The notes under the pieces were generated by a model, which had not been told where the DNA came from, ran no database searches, and was given only the letters and a program-made list of their open reading frames with translations. A DNA stretch of 64,000 bases from Verrucomicrobiales bacterium (GTDB lineage: Bacteria; Verrucomicrobiota; Verrucomicrobiia; Limisphaerales; J093). The DNA lies in contig JACKPW010000001.1 of assembly GCA_024233215.1 (NCBI GenBank), forward strand, positions 434,001 through 498,000. Direction: 5' to 3'. A program made the position numbers and the translations under genes. Positions 16,895 to 24,411 of the stretch are shown in pieces (position 1 is the first letter of the stretch; each line of letters starts with the position of its first letter).

Positions 16895-17847
16895 CTGGCA
16901 GCAGGCGAGCGGTAGTAGACCCGCACGGTCGAGACCACCGAGATCTCCGGCTTCATCGGCAGGTCGTCCGGTTGGACATCGCTGTCCATGGAAAGCCCGC
17001 GGTAGTAGGTATTCCGCGGGCGGGGCGCGCGGATGAGCGGCACGTCGCGGCGCCAGGTCGGGGTGACCTGTTCCTCGTAACTGTTCGAGAAGGAGTGATA
17101 CAGCGATTCCGGATGGCGCACCGTCGTCTGTTCCTGGACGTTGATCGCCGGCGGTCGCGTCGGGAAGAGCGTCCCGAACAGCACGTCCGCCTTGCGTGAA
17201 GCGGCCTGCAACGCCTGCTCACGCGCCCGGGCTTTGGCGTCGGCGAGTTCCTTGGAACCGTAGTCGAACGCGATGATATCGGTGATGCCCTGCTCGAAGG
17301 CCTGGTCCAACGCCTGCTGTGCCCGCGCATCGTCGGGTACTTTCACGTGCAGGTTCGTCTGCATGCGATACCCTGCCTTCCGTTCCACGCCGACCTCGGT
17401 GTCCGCCTGCTTTTCGATCTGCCACTCGTAACGGGGCAGGATGGCAATGAAATCCTCCACGATGTCCGCAGGAGCCACCCCCGATTTCACCCACGCCGCC
17501 CTGAGCCGCTGCAGGGTTCCGTTCACCGCGTTGCGGCATTCCTGCGCGGTTTGGCCCTCGCCCGTCACCGCGAGGACGATGCGGATCTCGGTCGGCGCCA
17601 GGCGGACTTCGGCCCGCCCTTCGACGGTGATGTGGGATTCGACGACCGCCGGTTCGAGTTTGGGCAGATCGGGAACCGCCGCGGTTCCGCCCTCCAAGCC
17701 GGCGCGGGAACCGGCGAGTTGCGCCCGGACAGCGGGCAGGACCAGGAGCGCTGCCAGTGCGCTGGACCACCGAAGGTGATTCAGAAGGCGCCTCAGGCCG
17801 GGGCGTTCCGCGAACGCCAGTTCGCCGCTACGTTGGGGGGCGTGCAT
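16891..17847 (-). CDS. SIMPL (DUF541) domain periplasmic protein
   Basis: A 318-residue protein with a signal-anchor region (about 28-43) and the SIMPL/DUF541 fold: VEGRAEVRLAPTEIRIVLAVTGEG near 75, TNLHVKVPDDARAQQALDQAFEQGITDI near 165, then KARAREQALQAASRKADVLFG. Family members are periplasmic or outer-membrane linked and poorly understood (oxidative stress, interleukin-like signalling in eukaryotes). The start at 17847 leaves a normal signal sequence. It follows the sialidase-like gene after 34 bp and overlaps the small membrane protein gene. Confidence 0.85.
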   Translation of the reverse strand: MHAPQRSGELAFAERPGLRRLLNHLRWSSALAALLVLPAVRAQLAGSRAGLEGGTAAVPDLPKLEPAVVESHITVEGRAEVRLAPTEIRIVLAVTGEGQTAQECRNAVNGTLQRLRAAWVKSGVAPADIVEDFIAILPRYEWQIEKQADTEVGVERKAGYRMQTNLHVKVPDDARAQQALDQAFEQGITDIIAFDYGSKELADAKARAREQALQAASRKADVLFGTLFPTRPPAINVQEQTTVRHPESLYHSFSNSYEEQVTPTWRRDVPLIRAPRPRNTYYRGLSMDSDVQPDDLPMKPEISVVSTVRVYYRSPAAR

Positions 17848-17881
17848 GGCAGCCGTTCCGCGGGTGTCCACGCGACGCGCG

Positions 17882-18961
17882 TTACTCGGGCCAGACACCG
17901 TTCAGGATTTGGGGACCACCCAACTGGGCGGGATCCACCACGACATGCTTCACCTTCTCGCGCTTCCACGTGTAGGTAATATGCACCAGGCCGTCCTGGG
18001 TCTGGATGACTGTGGGGTAGGAGAACTCCTTCCCGGGCTCGTTTTCCAGGACCGCGGCGGCCCGCCACGCTTCGCCGTCGTCGCTGATCGCCAGGTTGAG
18101 CACGTGCCGACCCCGTTCCGTGTGGTTGTAGACGAGCAACGACCGGCCATCGGCGAGTTGGGTGGCGTCCAGCCCGCTGTTGGGATTCGGCATCGCGGTG
18201 CGTTCGAGACGGCTCCAGGTGGTTCCGCCGTCGTGCGACCAGGCTTCCGCGATGTAACCGAGCTTGGTGCGACACACCACCTGCAGATCATTCGTGTTGT
18301 GCATGAGGATCGCCGGCTGGATGGCGGGCATGGCGAAGGCGCTGTTCAGCGGCGTCGTTTTGAACCAGCGTTTCAGCGGCGCGGTGGTCCACTCCATCTG
18401 TACCCGCCAACCGGTATCCTCGGTGCTGGACCCACACAACAACGTCCCCCCGGGGAGTTCGACCGGCGGGTTCTTGATCGGACCCAGATAGCCGGCGGGC
18501 AGCCGGTTCATTTCGATCCAGCTTTCGCCCCCGTCGATCGAGCGCCGCACGTAGCTCCACCACCGGCTCGGGCTTGGCCCCACCCGGTAGAACAACCACA
18601 GATCCCCGTTGCTCGCGGCGAACAGCACCGGGTTCCAGCAGGGATAGCGCCGTTTCTCCTTCGGTTCATAGCCGTTGGCCACCTCGGCCGGACCGGACCA
18701 CACGCCTCCTTCCTGCCGGGTCAACCAGATGCTGACATCGATGGCCCCCTCCCGCGTGCCGCCAAACCAGGCCGCCACCAGCCCGTTCCTGGTCTCCGCA
18801 ATGGTGGAGGCATGGACGGACTTCACCAGCGGCGTCTCGGAGATGAACTCCGAATCCATGATCGCCTCCGTTCCATCTGCAGCCAGCAGCCGTGTCCCAC
18901 CAAGCAGGACCCCGGCAACCACACTGCATATCGCTTTGATCGGACGTGCTCCGTTCTTCAT
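17882..18961 (-). CDS. Sialidase-like six-bladed propeller enzyme (BNR/Asp-box)
   Basis: A 359-residue secreted protein: signal peptide 1-28, then a neuraminidase-like propeller with Asp boxes SIDGGESW (about 144), SHDGGTTW (about 238) and SDDGEAW (about 290). It fits COG4409-type predicted neuraminidases, for example in ASTIAETRNGLVAAWFGGTREG. Real exo-sialidase activity is not certain, because many Asp-box proteins act on other glycans. It lies between a sialate O-acetylesterase and a SIMPL gene on the same strand, so a role in degrading acetylated host or algal glycans is plausible. Confidence 0.8.
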   Translation of the reverse strand: MKNGARPIKAICSVVAGVLLGGTRLLAADGTEAIMDSEFISETPLVKSVHASTIAETRNGLVAAWFGGTREGAIDVSIWLTRQEGGVWSGPAEVANGYEPKEKRRYPCWNPVLFAASNGDLWLFYRVGPSPSRWWSYVRRSIDGGESWIEMNRLPAGYLGPIKNPPVELPGGTLLCGSSTEDTGWRVQMEWTTAPLKRWFKTTPLNSAFAMPAIQPAILMHNTNDLQVVCRTKLGYIAEAWSHDGGTTWSRLERTAMPNPNSGLDATQLADGRSLLVYNHTERGRHVLNLAISDDGEAWRAAAVLENEPGKEFSYPTVIQTQDGLVHITYTWKREKVKHVVVDPAQLGGPQILNGVWPE

Positions 18962-19019
18962 GGCGCGACCCTAACAGAACCGCCGCAAGAATCCACCTCT
19001 CTCCGCTCGCTCAGGCGGC

Positions 19020-20588
19020 TCAGTCGTTGGGGTTCGTGACCATCGGCCAGTCATCGGTGCGGAAGGGCGAAACCGGCAATCCCTGGGCACTGAAGAGATT
19101 CACCACCGGGTAATCCGCCCAGCCGAAACGCACCGCCACCGGTTCCGGCACGGCGTCGCTCCAGACCTCAACCTCCTTGCCGTCGATCTTCGCGTTGGCC
19201 CAGACGAACTTCCGGTCCGCGCCCGCAATCGCAAAGCCAGTCAACTTGTCCCCCTCGCACTTCAGCGCACCTTTCACGTGGTTGAAGGAGACTTCCGCCT
19301 TCCCGTCCTCGAACGCCACTTTCCGATAGGTCGGACTCAGGCCGGTTTCCTTGCCGCCGTAGGCGATGGCGCACGCGGCCTTCGCCAACCGTTCACCCAC
19401 CGGGATCTTCCGGGTCGGGTGGATGTCGTCCTTGTCCCCCACGTCGGTGATCACGGCGATGCCCACGTTGGGAAGGGTGCGGGCGGCAATGTCCTGGGCC
19501 TCGCGCAGTTCCGGCCAGTCGCTGTCAACCGGTTCCGCGGTGATTTCCTCGAGGCTGCGCTTGCGGTTCTTGTCCCAGGGCGCGAGTTGGACGGCGAGGA
19601 ACGGGAAGTTGCCCTGGCCGAAGTCGCGCCGCCAGTTCTGGATCATGTCGGCGAACAAGCGTCGGTACTGCCAGGCCCGTCCGGCATTGGACTCTCCCTG
19701 ATACCAGATGGCGCCCTTGATCGCGCAGGGCAGCAACGGCGCAATCATGCCATTGTAGAGTTCGGTGGGTTTCCAGGGAGCGCCCGGACGTCGTTGGTTG
19801 AAAGTCTGCCCTTCGGCCTCCGCCTTCGCCTTCGCGTCCGTCCATTTCGCCACCGCCTCTTCGTAGCGTGCCTTGTCGGTCTCGTATTTGCCGACGATGT
19901 CGCTGCGATACTCGGCGCTGGCTTCCAGGGCCTGCTGGCTCATCCAGACCTCCGCCGGGGAACCGCCCCACGACGTGTGGATCATCCCCACCGGCACCTG
20001 CCGGGCCGCCTGCAGGGCGCGGCCAAAGTAGTAGCCCACGGCCGAAAAGCCGGGCACGGTGTCCGGCCCGCTCAGTTGCCAGGTGGCCTTGACCTCGGCC
20101 ACCGGTTCGTCCGCCTTGAGCTTGGGCACCTGGAAGAGGCGCAGTTGCGGGTTGGTGGAGTTGGCGATGTCATCGGCGGACTCGTAGGAACGGCTCAGGG
20201 GCCATTCCATGTTCGATTGGCCGCTGCAAATCCACACCTCGCCCACAAGCACGTTGGTCAGCACGATCTCGTTCTCCCCGGTCACCTTGAAGGTGAAGGG
20301 CCCGCCCGCCTTGAGCGACTTGAGGTGGACCCTCCATTTTCCGTCGGCACCGGCCCGGGTGGCGGCCGATTGCTTCAGGAAACTGACGGTGACCTCCTCG
20401 CCCGCGTCCGCCCAGCCCCACACCGGGACGGGTTTGCCCTGTTGCAGCACCATGTTGTCGGCGAACAACGGGTGCAAACGGACCTCGGCCCTGGCCGCCA
20501 GGGAGGCGATTCCCAAGCCCAGGCTCAGGGCCACGACGGTCGGCAGACGATGACTTCGCCGGATGCGGTCGGAAGTGTGGTCAAGCAT
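19020..20588 (-). CDS. Sialate O-acetylesterase-family carbohydrate esterase (SASA/SGNH)
   Basis: A 522-residue secreted esterase that would remove O-acetyl groups from sialic acids or plant/algal polysaccharides. A signal peptide precedes EVRLHPLFADNMVLQQGKP, the usual start of the mature domain. SGNH blocks are present: GQSNMEW (nucleophile Ser, about 124), WYQGESN (about 294) and DDIHPTRK (Asp-His, about 390). MLDHTSDR at 20588 is the chosen start; ATG 20597 is possible. It is the first gene of the minus-strand run leading to the sialidase-like gene. Confidence 0.88.
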   Translation of the reverse strand: MLDHTSDRIRRSHRLPTVVALSLGLGIASLAARAEVRLHPLFADNMVLQQGKPVPVWGWADAGEEVTVSFLKQSAATRAGADGKWRVHLKSLKAGGPFTFKVTGENEIVLTNVLVGEVWICSGQSNMEWPLSRSYESADDIANSTNPQLRLFQVPKLKADEPVAEVKATWQLSGPDTVPGFSAVGYYFGRALQAARQVPVGMIHTSWGGSPAEVWMSQQALEASAEYRSDIVGKYETDKARYEEAVAKWTDAKAKAEAEGQTFNQRRPGAPWKPTELYNGMIAPLLPCAIKGAIWYQGESNAGRAWQYRRLFADMIQNWRRDFGQGNFPFLAVQLAPWDKNRKRSLEEITAEPVDSDWPELREAQDIAARTLPNVGIAVITDVGDKDDIHPTRKIPVGERLAKAACAIAYGGKETGLSPTYRKVAFEDGKAEVSFNHVKGALKCEGDKLTGFAIAGADRKFVWANAKIDGKEVEVWSDAVPEPVAVRFGWADYPVVNLFSAQGLPVSPFRTDDWPMVTNPND

Positions 20589-20891
20589 GGGGCCCATGGC
20601 ACCCCAGCCACGCCGGAAGGTCAATTCGGAAAGCGTGTTGACTGAGTTCCGCAACGGAAGGGCGGAGATCCCGTTGCGCCCCGGTACCAGGTTGCTCGAC
20701 GCATTGGCTCGGCGGGAATCTCGCCCTCCCTGTGTGCCCGCTCACCGTCCGGCAAACCCCCGTGCCACGGACAACTTCGTGTTGCAGGTGCAACATAAAG
20801 TTGTCCATGTCGAGAGGGAGCGCGTTGACAGCCAAGTCGCGCGGCCCCACCCTGAATCCCAACAACCACAGTCCAGCCCCGAAGCGATCAC
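20589..20891. other. Divergent intergenic region with a large palindrome
   Basis: No gene. The region separates the esterase gene from a small secreted protein gene and contains the nested palindrome at 20769-20806. TTGACA at 20825-20830 could be a -35 for the plus-strand gene at 20892, but no good -10 follows at the right distance. Confidence 0.5.
20769..20806. promoter_or_regulatory. Nested palindromic operator, copy 1
   Basis: A 38-bp imperfect palindrome made of outer arms GGACAACTT/AAGTTGTCC and an inner GTTGCA-GG-TGCAAC. The segment GTTGCAGGTGCAACA-N-AAAGTTG recurs with one difference at 38211-38233, ahead of the 8-oxoguanine glycosylase gene. It starts 86 bp upstream of the gene at 20892. 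A MarR-type regulator is encoded within 1.1 kb. Binding by that regulator is only a guess. Confidence 0.6.
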
Positions 20892-21449
20892 ATGAGACTC
20901 CCCGTCCTACCCATCCTCGTCCTGCTGGGGACCACCGCCGCCCGCGCGCAGGGGGAGGCCCCGCCGCCCGTTTCTGCCGCGAAGTCCGACGGGATCGACG
21001 CGGTCGCAAAGACCGTGCCGTCCTCCTCCCTGGCGCCCAGCGAGATCGACCGGTCGACCCCCGGTCCCACCAACACCGCGGTGCTCCTCCAGCCCATCAC
21101 GCTATCGCCCGGGCCGGGTCGGATGGCGGGACCCGGTGAGGCCGGCTGGATCGACTTTGAACACCGGCGCTACGGCGGCACGTTTGGGGATGCCCTCGCC
21201 AGTCCCAAGCCCTGGCAGTTCTTCAACCCGTTCGCCCCCGCTTCCTACGGCGACGGCACCCGTTACCTGCGGCAGGATCCCTACACCGGACGCGCGGAGG
21301 GGGTTGTCCTCTTCTCCATCCGCCTGCCCGGCGGGAACAGCGGAAAATCGTTGGCGAAAAGCCGGACGAAGCAGGGGCAGCAGACGCAATCCAAGCCGAC
21401 CGCCGGTTCTTCCCCCACAGCGGCGAAACAGGGCGCGTCACCGCCCTGA
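20892..21449 (+). CDS. Small secreted protein of unknown function
   Basis: A 185-residue product with a clear signal peptide (LPVLPILVLLGTTAARAQ, cleavage after about residue 19). The mature part is Pro/Ser/Ala-rich, with one more structured segment (GWIDFEHRRYGGTFGDALASPKPW, in parts, followed by FNPFAPASYG) and a polar, Gln/Lys/Ser-rich tail. No domain recognised. Its 3' end overlaps the convergent MarR gene by 12 bp. Confidence 0.6.
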   Translation: MRLPVLPILVLLGTTAARAQGEAPPPVSAAKSDGIDAVAKTVPSSSLAPSEIDRSTPGPTNTAVLLQPITLSPGPGRMAGPGEAGWIDFEHRRYGGTFGDALASPKPWQFFNPFAPASYGDGTRYLRQDPYTGRAEGVVLFSIRLPGGNSGKSLAKSRTKQGQQTQSKPTAGSSPTAAKQGASPP

Positions 21450-21863
21450 CGGCAACAGTTCCGCGGTTAACTGACCTGCATTCGTCGCCAGGCGTCGGAG
21501 TTCGCGGCGCATTCGATCCACCTGCTCGGGGGGAATTCCCTCCCAGACCGCTGCGGCTGCCGCGTGGTAATGCGGCAGGATCTCCTGGATCAGCTTCCGG
21601 CCCGACGGGGTCAGCACCACGTGCCAGGCCCGACGGTCATGGACATCCGCCCGCCGGGAAACCAGACGTCGCTTTTCGAGTCGACTCACCAGGCCGGTCA
21701 CATTCGACCGATGCATGATCAACTCGCGGCCGAGTTCGGTTTGCGTGCGGGATAGCCCCTCATCGCGGAGCAGGTTCAGAACGTTGAACTGGCTGGGGCT
21801 GAGGTTCCAGCGGGCGAACAACACGCGGCTGCCCTCCCAGATCAATTCCGCGGTGCGGAGCAA
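21438..21863 (-). CDS. MarR-family transcriptional regulator, start uncertain
   Basis: A winged-helix regulator: LSPSQFNVLNLLRDEGLSRTQTELGRELIMHRSNVTGLVSRLEKRRLV is the DNA-binding domain, followed by RRADVHDRRAWHVVLTPSGRKL (wing). The only listed start in frame is TTG at 21863, giving 141 residues, but the frame continues open and sensible upstream for 36 codons to a TAA, with RYDALLELLRTAELIW, which matches the family's first helix. No ATG or GTG exists there. An ATG at 21970 sits one base out of frame behind a G-run. Either a rare start, a frameshift or a sequencing error is likely. Confidence 0.8.
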   Translation of the reverse strand: MLRTAELIWEGSRVLFARWNLSPSQFNVLNLLRDEGLSRTQTELGRELIMHRSNVTGLVSRLEKRRLVSRRADVHDRRAWHVVLTPSGRKLIQEILPHYHAAAAAVWEGIPPEQVDRMRRELRRLATNAGQLTAELLPSGR

Positions 21864-22054
21864 TTCCAGCAGGGCATCGTAACGGGACCCGGGCGGGTGA
21901 CCGGAGGGTACAACGGTGACCTCACCTGGGGCGGCCTCTGATTTTGCGGTGCGTTTCGTAGTGCCCCCATCTTACCCGCCGCATCGCAGGTTTCCAATCC
22001 GCAGCCCGGATATTTCACGCCCGATGCGCACTGAACGCGCAACCGCTGGCAATG

Positions 22055-22164
22055 CAGACATCTGATCTGCTGGATCGCCGAATCCCGTTCGGCAGAGCGT
22101 CCGGACGTTCCCACGGTCTGCGGGTCGGATACCCGCGATACAGCAGATCGGATATCCGCGCTAC
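22055..22164 (+). repeat. Dispersed repeat family B, copy 1
   Basis: About 110 bp with roughly three-quarters identity to 59273-59384 in the same orientation. Shared blocks include ATCTGATCTGC, CGGCAG, GGTCTGCG and ACCCGCGATACAGCAG. The unit has internal inverted segments (ATCTGATCTGC against GCAGATCGGATAT), suggesting a folded RNA or a REP-like element. Confidence 0.7.
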
Positions 22165-22236
22165 GAAGGACGGTGCAATATCCGGGTCGGCGGCGGATTG
22201 GCATCCACCGGACTTCCCGCTGCACCGTCACCCCTT

Positions 22237-22263
22237 CGGCGAACGCCGGTTCGCCGATACGGG
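22237..22263. repeat. Hairpin repeat family C, copy 1
   Basis: An 8-bp stem CGGCGAAC/GTTCGCCG with a four-base loop, followed by ATACGGG. Identical over 27 bp to 22323-22349; the stem recurs at 50185-50204. Confidence 0.8.
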
Positions 22264-22322
22264 AACCAGGGCTTGCTTGCCGATCTTCTGAAACCTGACA
22301 CCCGACACCTGCTCTCTCCCCC

Positions 22323-22349
22323 CGGCGAACGCCGGTTCGCCGATACGGG
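22323..22349. repeat. Hairpin repeat family C, copy 2
   Basis: Identical to 22237-22263 over 27 bp, in direct orientation 86 bp away, between the MarR and sigma factor genes. Confidence 0.8.
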
Positions 22350-22384
22350 GTTTGGACCAAACGTGACTTTTTGCGATTTCGGTT

Positions 22385-22406
22385 GTCCAACCGGGCGGTG
22401 TTGGAC
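22385..22406 (+). promoter_or_regulatory. Inverted repeat in the presumed sigma factor promoter
   Basis: GTCCAAC (22385-22391) and GTTGGAC (22400-22406) lie 19 bp before the ATG. The arrangement CCAACC, about 16 bp, then CGACTAA has the look of an ECF-type -35/-10 pair and would give self-activation. It is speculative. Confidence 0.3.
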
Positions 22407-22424
22407 GACTAACTCAACAGAACC

Positions 22425-22994
22425 ATGCTTATGCAGGGCAGCGACGAACAACTCGTGCCGGCGGTGCAGGCAGGCGATCCCGATGCCGCCACGGAACTCG
22501 TGGATCGGCATTACGCCGCGATCTACGCCTTCCTCCGTCGGTTGTCGGGCACCGATGCCGAAGCCGCCGACCTCACCCAACGCACCTTCAGCCGCGTATG
22601 GACCGCCATTGCCCGTTTCGGCGGTCGCAGCACCTTGAAATCGTGGCTGCACGGCATCGCCCGGCACGTCTGGCTGGATTGGCTCCGACAGAACCATCGC
22701 GAGGTCGCCGTCGCCGAGACCTGGTGGAACGATCTGGCCGATTCCGCTCCCGCCCCGGACGAAACCGCCAGCCGGTCCGATCTTTCGACGACCCTCTACG
22801 CGGCCGTGGATGATCTGCCGGAGGAACTCCGCACCACGGTCCATTTGCATTACTACCAGGGGTTGACCCTCCAGGATACCGCGGATTCGCTGGAGATCGC
22901 CACCAGCACCGTGAAACACCGGCTCCGGACCGCCATCGGGCACCTCCGGACGGCGCTCGCCGATCCCACCCCCTCAGCCACAGTCCTGCGATGA
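22425..22994 (+). CDS. ECF-type RNA polymerase sigma factor
   Basis: A 189-residue sigma-70 family protein with only regions 2 and 4. Region 2 spans about 20-85 (ATELVDRHYAAIYAFLRRLSG, then LTQRTFSRVWTAIARF, then SWLHGIARHVWLDWLR). Region 4 spans about 125-175 (VDDLPEELRTTVHLHYYQGLTLQDTADSLEIATSTVKHRLRTA). It directs transcription of a small regulon, usually including its own operon. The two genes downstream on the same strand encode membrane proteins, the first being a candidate anti-sigma partner. ATG 22431 is an alternative start. Confidence 0.92.
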   Translation: MLMQGSDEQLVPAVQAGDPDAATELVDRHYAAIYAFLRRLSGTDAEAADLTQRTFSRVWTAIARFGGRSTLKSWLHGIARHVWLDWLRQNHREVAVAETWWNDLADSAPAPDETASRSDLSTTLYAAVDDLPEELRTTVHLHYYQGLTLQDTADSLEIATSTVKHRLRTAIGHLRTALADPTPSATVLR

Positions 22995-22996
22995 TG

Positions 22997-23161
22997 GGAA
23001 CCACGAAACACACGAATCACACGAAAGGAAGGGGCGAGCGTTGCGCCATGGCACCGTCGTCGGTGTCACCGACCGGCAAGCACACCACCTTTCCGGACCA
23101 ACAACCGAGGCACAGCTCTTCTCCGCGGTCTTTTCGCGTATTTCGTGCATTTCGTGGTTCC
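22997..23161. repeat. 165-bp inverted-repeat element between the sigma factor gene and its partner
   Basis: The ends are GGAACCACGAAA (22997-23008) and its exact complement (23150-23161). Both sides continue with imperfect ACGAA/TTCGT units of 7-9 bp (CACACGAATCACACGAAA on the left). No gene is inside. It starts two bases after the sigma factor stop codon and occupies most of the 211-bp gap in what is otherwise a tightly packed operon. Confidence 0.7.
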
Positions 23162-23205
23162 ATTGATTCGCCATTGCCCGGCCACTTCACTCCCCACCCA
23201 CTCCC

Positions 23206-24411
23206 ATGAACCCTGACGAACACGACCTGGAAACCCGGCTGCGGTCGGCGCCGAGCCCCCGCCCCCCCGCCGACCTCCGTCAAACCCTTCACCAAGACGC
23301 GAAGACTGCCATGAAGAACTCCACACCCAGCCCTGACGAAAGTCGCCCTCTGTCCCTCACGAAGGAGACCCCGCGCTTCTGGCGCTTCTGGGGACCTGCC
23401 CTCGCCGCGGCCGGCGTGGCCCTTGCCGGCCTGGGCACGGTCGTTGTCCAGCAGGTCCGGATCCACAGTCTGCAAGGCGAGGTCGACTCGCTCCGGCAAC
23501 AGCTGGACGAACTGAAGGCCGCGCCGGCGGGCCGGGCCTCGTTCATGTCGCGACCCGGCACGCTGCATCGCGCCGCGGAAGCCCCCCAGCCGAAGGGCCG
23601 GGAGGAACTCGAAGCACTCCGGACCCAGGCCGCCGGGCTAAAGGCCGAGATCACCCGGTTGGAATCGCTTGAGGGTGAGACCCAGAGCATGCAGCAGCAA
23701 CTCGCTCAAATGGCCCGGCAGGTCATGCCGGAGGAGTTCGCCGCCATGGAGGAAGCCCGCGAAAAGGCCAGGCGAATCCAGTGCGTCAACAACCTGAAAC
23801 AAATCGGCCTGGCGGCGCGGATTTGGGCCACGGACCATCAGGACATCCTACCCCCGGACTTTGCCAGCATGGCCAACGAGCTCTCCACGCCGAAGATCCT
23901 GCATTGCCCCGGGGACGAGAACCGCCAACTCGCCGAGTCGTGGGATGCGTTCACCATGGCCAACTGCAGCTACGAATACTACGCCGCCTCCGCCCCGGAA
24001 ACGGAGCCCTTCCGGGTCCTGGCGAAGTGCCGGGTTCACGGTGCCGTTTGTCTCTGCGACGGCAGCGTGCAGCAACTCACTCCCGAACAACAGGCCCGCG
24101 ATCTGCAGTGGCGCGGAGGAAAGCTGTGGTTCAAATACGAATCCCAACCACGTCCAGCGACGACAGGTCAGGCCCCGCAAATGGATGAACTCATGATGCG
24201 CCGCTATGGGCTCACCCCGGAGATGATCCAGCAACAGCAAGGGAGCACCCAACCAGGGGACGAACGAGCAAGGCAACAGCAGGCGTTGGGCAAAATTGTT
24301 GAGGTCGAAGAACCGTGGAATCCCCCACCCCAAATGGATGAGCTCATGATGCGACGCTATGGGCTCCTGCCCCCGGAACCCAATCCGCCGGCGGAGGAGG
24401 AGCAGCCATGA
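23206..24411 (+). CDS. Single-pass membrane protein with pilin-like globular domain; candidate anti-sigma partner
   Basis: A 401-residue protein. Residues 1-55 are polar and cytoplasmic-looking (DLETRLRSAPSPRPPADLRQ). A membrane helix covers about 60-80 and a coiled coil about 84-180. Next comes a region that reads like the globular part of verrucomicrobial prepilins: ARRIQCVNNLKQIGLAARIW (about 186), LHCPGDENR (about 231) and VHGAVCLCDGSV (about 281). There is no prepilin leader. The tail carries PQMDELMMRRYGL twice. Position after an ECF sigma gene suggests an anti-sigma or sensor role; no known anti-sigma domain is visible, so this is inference. The next gene overlaps by ATGA. Confidence 0.7.
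   Translation: MNPDEHDLETRLRSAPSPRPPADLRQTLHQDAKTAMKNSTPSPDESRPLSLTKETPRFWRFWGPALAAAGVALAGLGTVVVQQVRIHSLQGEVDSLRQQLDELKAAPAGRASFMSRPGTLHRAAEAPQPKGREELEALRTQAAGLKAEITRLESLEGETQSMQQQLAQMARQVMPEEFAAMEEAREKARRIQCVNNLKQIGLAARIWATDHQDILPPDFASMANELSTPKILHCPGDENRQLAESWDAFTMANCSYEYYAASAPETEPFRVLAKCRVHGAVCLCDGSVQQLTPEQQARDLQWRGGKLWFKYESQPRPATTGQAPQMDELMMRRYGLTPEMIQQQQGSTQPGDERARQQQALGKIVEVEEPWNPPPQMDELMMRRYGLLPPEPNPPAEEEQP

Larger units (their letters stand above)
21972..22424. other. Repeat-rich region upstream of the ECF sigma gene
   Basis: No gene. It holds repeat family B copy 1 (22055-22164), two copies of the family C hairpin (22237-22263 and 22323-22349), a microrepeat CTGACACCCGACACCTG near 22296, and a 7-bp inverted repeat GTCCAAC/GTTGGAC at 22385-22406 just before the sigma factor start. 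Confidence 0.6.

Noticed and set aside
22055..22349. Possible CRISPR array in the repeat-rich region
   Set aside because: There are only two identical 27-bp hairpins with one spacer, no cas genes and no regular spacing.
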